A DNA stretch of 64,000 bases from Gnetum montanum (Eukaryota > Streptophyta > Gnetopsida > Gnetales > Gnetaceae): the NCBI GenBank assembly GCA_015680685.1, contig MNCI01035006.1, positions 409,441-473,440 of the forward strand, read 5' to 3'. Shown here in pieces: positions 57,106 to 64,000 of this stretch (its first letter is position 1; each line of letters opens with the position of its first letter). A program made the position numbers and the translations under genes. The notes under the pieces were generated by a model that had not been told where the DNA came from, did not search any database, and saw only the letters and a list, made by a program, of their open reading frames with translations.

Positions 57106-58848
57106 TCCCTGGAGGGAGACCCAACATGAAAGCAAGGGGGTAACCTTAAAATTAATTTAAAAGACTTAAAACTGATAAATTTTGATCTTGGGTGATGCCC
57201 AAGAACTCTAGAAATCCCAAGAATGCACATGCATGCCCAAAACTGATTAAAATTTGTCAAAAATCAACCCCTTGGGATCCTTCCTGTTGACATACCCTAC
57301 TAGAACGGGGCTTAGCGTAGAAACAAAGGGGTAACCTTTAAAACAAATTTAAAAACCTTAAAATTAACAACTTTTGATCTTGGGTAGTGACCAGCAACAT
57401 TAGCAACCCTAGGAATGCACATGCATGCCCAAAATTGATCAAAATTTATCCATTTTCAATCCCTTGGAGTCTTCCACATTGACAAACCCCCCTAGAGAGG
57501 GCTCAACATGGAAAAAAGGGACTAATCCTAACAATTAAATTAAAAACTTTAAAATTAACAACTTTTGATCTTAGGTAATGTTTGGTAACACTAGCAACCC
57601 TAGGAATGCACATGTATGTCCAAAATTGATCAAAAATTTTTAAAACTCAACCCCTTAAAACCCTTCATGCTGACATACCCTACTAGAGGGTAGGCTCAAT
57701 GTGAAAACAAGGGAGGTAACTCTAAAAATTAACTTAAAAGCCTTAAAACTAACAATTTTTTTATCTTAGGTCGTGTCTAGTATCACTGGCAACCTCAAGA
57801 ATGTACATGCATGCCCAAAACTAATCAAAATTTATCAAAAATCAACCCCTTGGGATCCTCCATGTTAACATATCCCCTAGAGGAGGTGTTCAATGTGGAA
57901 AAAATGGGACAACCCCAAAACTAACTTAAAATCCTCAAAACTAATAAGTTTTAATCTTGGGTAATGTTTGGTAGCACCAACAACCCCAAGAATGCACATG
58001 CATTTCCAAAACTAATCAAAATTTGTTAAAAATCAGCCCCTTGGGATCCTCCACATTAACATACCCCCTTAGAGAGGGGGGGCTTAGTGTGAAAATAAAG
58101 GGGTAACCCCAAAAATTAATCAAAAAGCCACAAAATTAACAAGTGTTAGCATTGGGTGATGCCTAGCAACATTGGCAACCTCAAGAATGCACATGCATGC
58201 CAAAAACTGATTAAAATTTGTCAAAAATCAGCCCATTAGGATCCTCCATGCTAACATACCCTCCTAGAGGGGGTGCTCAATGTGGAAACAAGAGGGTAAA
58301 CTTTAAAGCTAATTTACAAACCTTAAAATTCATAACTTTTGATCCTGGGTAATGTCCAGCAACATCAGCAACCCTAGGAATGCACATGCATGCCCAAAAC
58401 TAATCAAAATTTGTCAAAAATCAGGCCCTTTGGATCCTCCACATTGGCATACCTCCTTAGAGGGGGTGCTTAGTGTGGAAACAAGGGGATAGCCTTAAAA
58501 AATATTTAAAATCCTTAAAATCAAAAAATTTTGATCTTTGGCAGTGTCCAACAACTTTGGCAACCCAAGGAATGCATATGGATGCTCAAAACTAATCAAA
58601 ATTTGTCAAAAATCAATCCCTTGGGATCCTCCACACTAACATACTACCCTGGAGGGGGGGATGTTCAGCATGGAAACAAGGGGTAACCTTGAAAACCAAT
58701 TTAAAATCCTTAACACTGCCAACTTTCAATCTTGGGCAATGGCCAATAACATCAACAACACTAAGAATGCACATTCATATCCAAAATTGATGAAAATTTA
58801 TCAATTTTCTACTCCTTGGAGTCTTCCACACTAACATACCCCTTGGAG

Positions 58849-58888
58849 GGGGGGGGGGGGGGGGGGGGGGGGGCGGGNGGGGGGGGGG
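58849..58888. repeat. Poly-G run with N (58878)
   Basis: The short gagggggg part of one repeat unit has grown to ~39 nearly pure G with one N. Either slippage or a base-calling/assembly problem. Confidence 0.7.
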
Positions 58889-59274
58889 AGGAGGCCCGCT
58901 CAGCATGGGAACAAGGTGTTAACTCCAAAAATTAACTTAAAATCATTAAAACTGACAACTTTTGATCTTGGGCAGTGTCCAATAGCACCAACAACCCTAG
59001 GAATACAATTGCATGTCCAAAACTAATCAAAATTTGTCAAAATTTAGCCCCTTGGAATCCCCCATGCAAACATACCCCCTTGGAGGGGAGCCTCAACATT
59101 GAAACAAGGCGTTAACCTTAAAAACATATTTAAAAGCCTTGAAATTAACAACTTTTGATCTTGAGCAGTGTCCAGTAGCTTTGGCAACCTTGGGAATGCA
59201 CATGCATGCTTAAAACTGATCAAAATTTGTCAAAAATCAACCCCCTGGGATCCTCCACACTAACATATCCCCTA

Positions 59275-59275
<1 letters not shown>

Positions 59276-59313
<38 letters not shown>

Positions 59314-59322
59314 NAGGGGGGG
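59276..59322. repeat. Poly-G run with N (59314)
   Basis: Second expanded G tract in the last repeat unit, ~45 bases with one N. Confidence 0.7.
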
Positions 59323-59515
59323 TGCAGCTTAGCTTGAAAAGAATGGAGTAACCCCAAGACTTAATCAAAAAGCCTCAAAATTGAAAATTTTTCATTTTGT
59401 CTACATTGAATGCAAGGTTTATGTTGTACAATTGTGATTGAAATGAAATTTGGATTTTAGGGTATGTTTTAACTAAGATTTGAGTTTTGTCCCAAGTATT
59501 TTAAGCATGATCTAT

Positions 59516-59533
59516 TAATTTTTTTACCTAGGT
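59516..59533 (+). promoter_or_regulatory. Splice-acceptor-like site before RT
   Basis: attaatttttttacctag then GTGCCACTCAATATG, where the region conserved with A begins (PLNMLLV). Ogre-type elements are known to splice out an intron between protease and RT. This site is where its 3' end would be expected. Confidence 0.45.
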
Positions 59534-61110
59534 GCCACTCAATATGCTTTTGGTTGATGTGTAGGATCAAAGTATGAGTATCTGGGAGTTGATTAGTCTA
59601 CCTTTTAACCTAACTAGGCCTCACAGTGATGTAGAATAATATATTGATCCTAGCTGCCTAGTTCTTAACTTGAGAGCCTTGTCGGCCACATAGCCTCAAT
59701 AGAAAAACCTCTAGAGTGGTTTGAATACCTAGTCAAAACCCTTGACTTAGAGGTTGGTGACATAACCGAAGACTCTCTATTTGAGGTTCTTGTCACGACA
59801 CATAGTGATGAGGAGAAAGCCCTTAAACTAACTTCCTTACTAGAACCTCAATAGGTTCAAGGCATCACCAAGATCCTACAAGGCAACATTAAGGCCTTTA
59901 CCTCATCCTACAAAGATATGCCATGCCTAGACCCATGCTTAGTTCAACATAACATCATACTAGAACCTATCATTAGACCAATTAAGCAAAAAGTACATAA
60001 GATAAGACCAAATTTGGCCTTGGCAGTTTGTGATGAGATCTTAAAGGTCTATCAAGATGATTTCATTAGGGTTGTTGACTATACAGAATGGGTTTCCAAC
60101 ATAGTGATAATCCCTAATAAAAATAGGAGTATCCATATTTGCATTAACTTATAAGACCTAAGTAAAGCAACTATTAAGGATGAATTTCCATCACCTAGTA
60201 TTGATAAGCCCATCTATATCATTGTTGGGCATGCCTTATTGTCCTTTATGGATGGGTTCTTGGGATACAACCAAATTAGGATTAACCTAGAGCACCAACT
60301 TACCATGATCTTCATGACCCCTCGGGGGACCTTTTTCTATATAATGATTCCCTTTGGCTTTAATGATGCAAGAGCAACCTATCAATGAGTCATAACCTAT
60401 ATCTTTAGTGATTACATGTTAGCTTTGCTTAATGATTTGTAGATGACATAGCTGTTAAGTCTAAAGAGGCTAATGATCATGCTAATGACCTAAATCATGT
60501 GCTTAAACAATGTCTCAAATATTAACTTAGGCTTAATCCCAAGACGTGTGTCTTTGGTGTTAAGACTGGCAGATGCTTGGCTTTGGGATACATGTTAATC
60601 CTGATAAGGTTAAGGCCATATCCAAATTAGTAGCACCCACCAACATTAAGGAGCTTTGGGTATTACAAGGTAGATTACAATTTATTCATAGGTTTATCGA
60701 TAGACTTATGGATATGTTACATCCCATACAACACTTGCTTAAGAAAAGGATTCACTATGAGTGGATGGCTCAATGCCAAGAGGCATTTGAAAACCTTAAG
60801 CAAGATTTGACACAATTATTGATAGTTTATCCTTTGTAAGAAGGTAGACCTTTTTACATCTACTTGGCCATCTCTGACATATCCATTACTTTTCTACTTT
60901 ATCAAAAATGAGATGATGGAGTGGAAATGCCAGTATAATATCTTAGCCATGCATTAGTTGCCCATGAACCATGATACATTAAAGGGAAGAAGTCTTGTCT
61001 AGCACTAATCTTCTCATTAAAGAAGTGGAGACACTACCTCTTTTAAATCCAAGTTAATGTCATTTGCAAATATAATGTGCTCAAATCCATAAAAACCAAT
61101 ATCTATTAGA
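59534..61110 (+). pseudogene. pol: Reverse transcriptase and RNase H of element D
   Basis: 59918-60154 is open (MPCLDPCLVQHNIILEPIIR, then NIVIIPNKNRSIHICINL), the usual start of the gypsy RT domain. Then DEFPSPSIDKPI and SFMDGFLGYNQIRINLEHQL, the latter with the first catalytic Asp. The F-V-D-D motif with IAVKS stands at 60436-60460 in a shifted frame. 60573-60839 is open (connection: VAPTNIKELWVLQGRLQFIH). RNase H: RPFYIYLAISDISITFLLYQ, VQYLSHALVAHEP, KSCLALIFSLKKWRHYL. Frameshifts near 60380, 60430 and 60565. Confidence 0.8.
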
Positions 61111-61199
61111 GTAGCTACATAGCCCAATGAAAATCCAAAACTGTAGAGTTTGACCTTCATTACATCTCTCAATCCTCAACAAAAGGTCAAGTTATAGCT

Positions 61200-61590
61200 G
61201 TACAACTCACGATTTCACTTGTTGATGACCAAGCAGCCACAGATCCTAAATTGGCCGATGAACATATTAATACTATTAGCCAAGTTCCTAAGGGTTATGA
61301 GTTGGTCATGCACTTTGACAGAGCTTCAACTGCCCATGGGGCTAGTGCTGCTACCATCGTAACATTTCCATCTAGTCAAATCCAACAATTTTCCTGTTGT
61401 TTAGAGTTCCCATGTACCAACAACATAGCAAAGTACAAGGGTTTGATCAGGGGGATGATGGTAGCTCATGACCTAGGAATCATATGCTTAGCGATTAAAG
61501 GTGATTCCAAACTTGTCGTTAACCAAGTAATGAAAATCTGTGTGTGTAAATCCAAACACTTACAACCATATTGTGACCTATGGAAATAAT
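61200..61590 (+). pseudogene. Archaeal-type second RNase H (aRH) of element D
   Basis: Best-kept aRH of the window, open for 112 codons from 61251: YELVMHFDRASTAHGASAAT, then FPCTNNIAKYKGLIRGMMVA, then HDLGIICLAIKGDSKLVVNQ. D, E/K and D positions follow the DxA..TNNxAEY..GDS pattern, with the usual Glu changed to Lys (IAKYKG). Its presence behind a normal RNase H assigns the element to the Tat lineage. Confidence 0.8.
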
Positions 61591-61899
61591 TATTTCAACA
61601 ATTTACAGACATTGATATCTAGCACATACCCAAAATGAAAAAGCCAGAGCTAATGCAATTGCAACATTAGGTCTTAGTGTGACACCAGATGTGTTTATTA
61701 TGTTGCCCACCTTAATCATGGACTGTGCTATTCCCATCACACAAAATACTAAAAAAACATTTTTTGTTGTCATTCTTACTACTCCATCTAGTGAGTGGTA
61801 TGATATCAAATTTTACCTTATGCATCATGAGTCTTTGTAAGGCCTAACTGCTGCCCAAAAGGATGTTGTACAAAAAAGATCAAAGTAGTATGTCATTAT

Positions 61900-63020
61900 A
61901 GGTGATAACACTTTATGTTGATGATCCTATGATGGTATGTTACTAAAGTGCTTAGGTAAAACCAAAGCTAGAATAGTCTTAGAGAAGGTTCACAAGGGTG
62001 TTTGTAGAGGACATATAGGACCAAGAGCTATGGACACTAAGATTAAGCAGTTATGTTAGTATTAGCCCCATATGGAAAGCGACTGCATGCAAAAGGTTAA
62101 GTGTTGTGACATGTGCCAATGACATAGTAACCTCATACATGTATCACTGATATAGTTACATACCACTAAGATCACCTAGTTGTTTCAATGATGGGGGTTG
62201 AATATTATTGAACTTATAATACCCAAGTCTTCCATAGGTCATAGCTTCATCATCACTACAACCAAATAATTTACAAAGTTGTGTTGAGGCTATTCCCTTA
62301 AGGAAGACTACATCTGAACAAGTTTGCAAATTTATCTTAGATAACATTATAGTCCATTTTGGCATACTCATGACCATAGTTATAGAAAATTGGTCACAAT
62401 TTAGTAGCCGTGAAATGAAAAATTTTGTCACAAACTAGGCATTAAGCATTCTTTGTCATTACCTTATTATCCTCAAGCCAACGGATAAGCAAAGACAAGA
62501 AACAATGCCATTACTAACTTACTAAAGAAGATGCTAAATAATAGCAAGCATAAATGGCATGAGTGGCTTGTCCATGTGCTATGGGCCTATAAAATGACTT
62601 ATCACACAAAAACCGGACTAACCCCTTATAGCCTAGTTTATGGTTCTAAAGTTGTTTTGCCTCTTGAATTACAGGTGTCATTTCTTTGAGTAACCTTAAT
62701 TGACCTCGTCAATGATGAGCAAAACAAGGAGTTGTAAATAGTGGTCCTAGACTCATTGGAGAAGCAATGTATGCAAGCGCTCACTCACATTGAATGCTAT
62801 CAAGAGAGGTAAAGTGGCAACATCACCATAATTTGGCCAAACATAATATAAAGGAAGGTGACCTAGTTCTCAAAGTCATCCATGAGCATGCATATAAATT
62901 CTTAGCCAATTGAGAAGGGCCCTTCCTAATCACCAAATATTATGGTAATGGAGCATTCAAGATAGCTAATATAAATAGGAATGAGTTGTTCAATCTGGTC
63001 AATCATTCCTATATATAGCC
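61900..63020 (+). pseudogene. Integrase of element D
   Basis: Zinc-binding part: VHKGVCRGHIGPRAM and KVKCCDMCQ (CxxC intact). Core: WGLNIIEPIIPKSSIGHSFI. Then SFCHYLIIL/PQANG-type sequence around 62450-62490, and KMLNNSKHKWHEWLVHVLWA and YGSKVVLPLELQVS (62640-62680). C-terminal tail LEKQCMQALTHIECYQER. No chromodomain. Several stops. Confidence 0.75.
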
Positions 63021-63054
63021 ATATTACATGTAGCCAACAGTCATCAACAAGTGA

Positions 63055-63310
63055 GCCTACAATGCAACCTGCTAAGGCCTTAAATTGGAAACATGGCTTG
63101 CTAGGACCTAAAAATTGTAACACCATCACCTACCAAGGCCTTAAATTGGCATCATGACCTACTAAGGCCTTAAATTAGGATCACAATTCACTAAGACTCT
63201 AAACTAGCATCATGGTCTACTATGACCTTAAACTAGCATCATAGCCTACTAAGGCTTTAAATTGATACCATGGCCCATCATGGCCTTAAACTCACAACAT
63301 TAGTAACCTA
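63055..63310. repeat. ~29-bp minisatellite after integrase, element D
   Basis: About eight units of tactaaggccttaaattggcatcatggcc. Same unit as at 41740-41920, about 13 kb away in the same element once the nested insert is removed. Confidence 0.8.
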
Positions 63311-64000
63311 GGTGCATTGGTTTTATTCTCCATGTGGCCTATATATGCATTGTAATGATTTAACATGCTTTGTTTGCTTGGTTTTCTTGTTCCCTTAGAG
63401 TTGTGTTTGTAGGATGAAGCTTAAAGCCATTGCAAAGATGCAATTCATTACAGTAGAAAATAACCATGTAACCTCAATGTGAAAGATTTAGTGAGTTTGT
63501 TCTACTATGTCAAGAGTACTTGTACCATTGCACTCTCTCTCTCTCTATCACCATCCATTAATCCCGACCCCATAGCCTGATGTTGACCTTCCCTACCCTA
63601 AACAATGATGTTGGTCTATGTTTGTCACTCATTCACTATAGCCATATGATATGTTCTTATCATGCTCAATCCTCAAGTCCACTTGAATGTAACACAACTC
63701 ATTCAATGGGAAAACCATTAAGTCCATTGAGCGTAACACATCTCATTTGATGGGATAACTCTCAAGTCCATTAAGTGTAATGCAACTCACTTGATGGAAG
63801 AACTATATTAAACTAGCCCTGGAAATAAAACCTAATGAATATTTCACCCCATAAAAAATAGGAGAAGCAAATTTCCAAGGAGGCAAATGGCCAAAGAAGC
63901 CACAAAGCCTAATGGCTGAAGATCACTTGGAGTGAAGTGGTTGGTTCCTCAAATACATTTTCCAGCAACTAACACTTCAAAATATGTCAATACGATGCTA
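63311..64000 (+). other. 3' UTR of element D
   Basis: Parallel to A 21800-22440. Contains (CT)n at 63533-63548. Near 63665-63800 the word aagtccattgagtgtaacacaactcattcaatggg is repeated three times. LTR not reached. Confidence 0.55.

Larger units (their letters stand above)
57106..59330. repeat. ~190-bp tandem repeats, about 11 units, element C/D
   Basis: The marker gggatcctccacactaacat recurs at about 57279, 57473, 57659, 57852, 58040, 58230, 58430, 58622, 58815, 59057 and 59248. Each unit also has acaacttttgatcttgggca, aggaatgcacatgcatgccc and a run accccctagagggggg. Diverged but regular. Lies between the antisense gene and RT. Confidence 0.85.
36860..64000 (+). mobile_element. Tat/Ogre-type element C/D, interrupted by a nested element, right LTR outside window
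   Basis: PBS, leader, gag, protease, minisatellite, antisense gene, [nested element 46896-55285], tandem repeats, splice-acceptor-like site, RT, RNase H, aRH, integrase, 3' UTR. Removing the nested element joins the two halves at CAACA. By comparison with A (integrase end to LTR start ~1.1 kb), the 3' LTR should begin a few hundred bases past 64000. Without the nested insert and the LTRs the visible internal part is about 18.7 kb, in the size range of Ogre elements. Confidence 0.7.

Noticed and set aside
57106-59330. Tandem repeats as a CRISPR array
   Set aside because: Units are ~190 bp, diverged along their whole length, with no short constant repeat and unique spacers, and the genome is plant.
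1-64000. tRNA, rRNA or microRNA genes
   Set aside because: None recognised by eye; the only tRNA-like matches are primer-binding sites of retrotransposons.

Overview
The window looks like nuclear DNA from a seed plant with a large, repeat-filled genome. A gymnosperm is my best guess, but no marker in the window proves it. Almost everything here is decayed retrotransposon sequence: AT-rich, and broken by many TGA/TAG stops of the kind left by CpG and CpHpG decay. No intact host gene is present. There are no bacterial-style genes, CRISPR arrays, rRNAs or tRNAs.

Layer 1 is a family of Ty3/gypsy elements of the Tat/Ogre type. It is recognised by the order gag, protease, reverse transcriptase, RNase H, a second archaeal-type RNase H, integrase, with a very long gap between protease and RT. 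One copy runs on the minus strand (gag 1431-3745, LTRs up to 6505). It faces head-to-head a plus-strand series: LTR 6520-7782, leader, element A (8522-23820), element B (from the shared LTR at 22706, gag to protease ending near 32510, no pol), and element C/D (gag from about 37911, pol 59532-63010, running off the right edge). LTRs appear to be shared between A and B, as in a tandem array made by recombination.

Between protease and RT the Tat elements carry an antisense, multi-exon gene with matching splice sites in copies B and C and its last exon still visible in A. Between that gene and RT lie ~190-bp tandem repeats (A and C/D). This is where Ogre-type elements are known to carry a sense-strand intron, so the antisense gene may sit inside an intron of its host transposon.

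Layer 2 is a set of three insertions in Tat gag genes with the same ends (TGTTGGC...GCCAACA) and 5-bp target duplications where both flanks are visible: 24555-27347, 28072-30273 (inverted), and the right end of a third at 1-1430. Two of them share ~1.5 kb at one end. At the other end each carries a different gene piece, reading inward from the same ~28-bp terminus: the first exon of the splicing factor ESS2/DGCR14, a decayed piece of plant APS reductase (APR), and an unrecognised GC-rich exon. This is the most interesting system in the window: a gene-capturing element family whose class I cannot assign.

Layer 3 is a complete but non-autonomous LTR element on the minus strand (46896-55285, TSD CAACA) nested in element C. 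It has gag but no pol. In place of pol it has a ~915-codon second ORF, preceded by an internal TATA/GATATC block that resembles the promoter of its own LTR. Small assembly defects (Ns at exact duplications and in poly-G runs) are marked.
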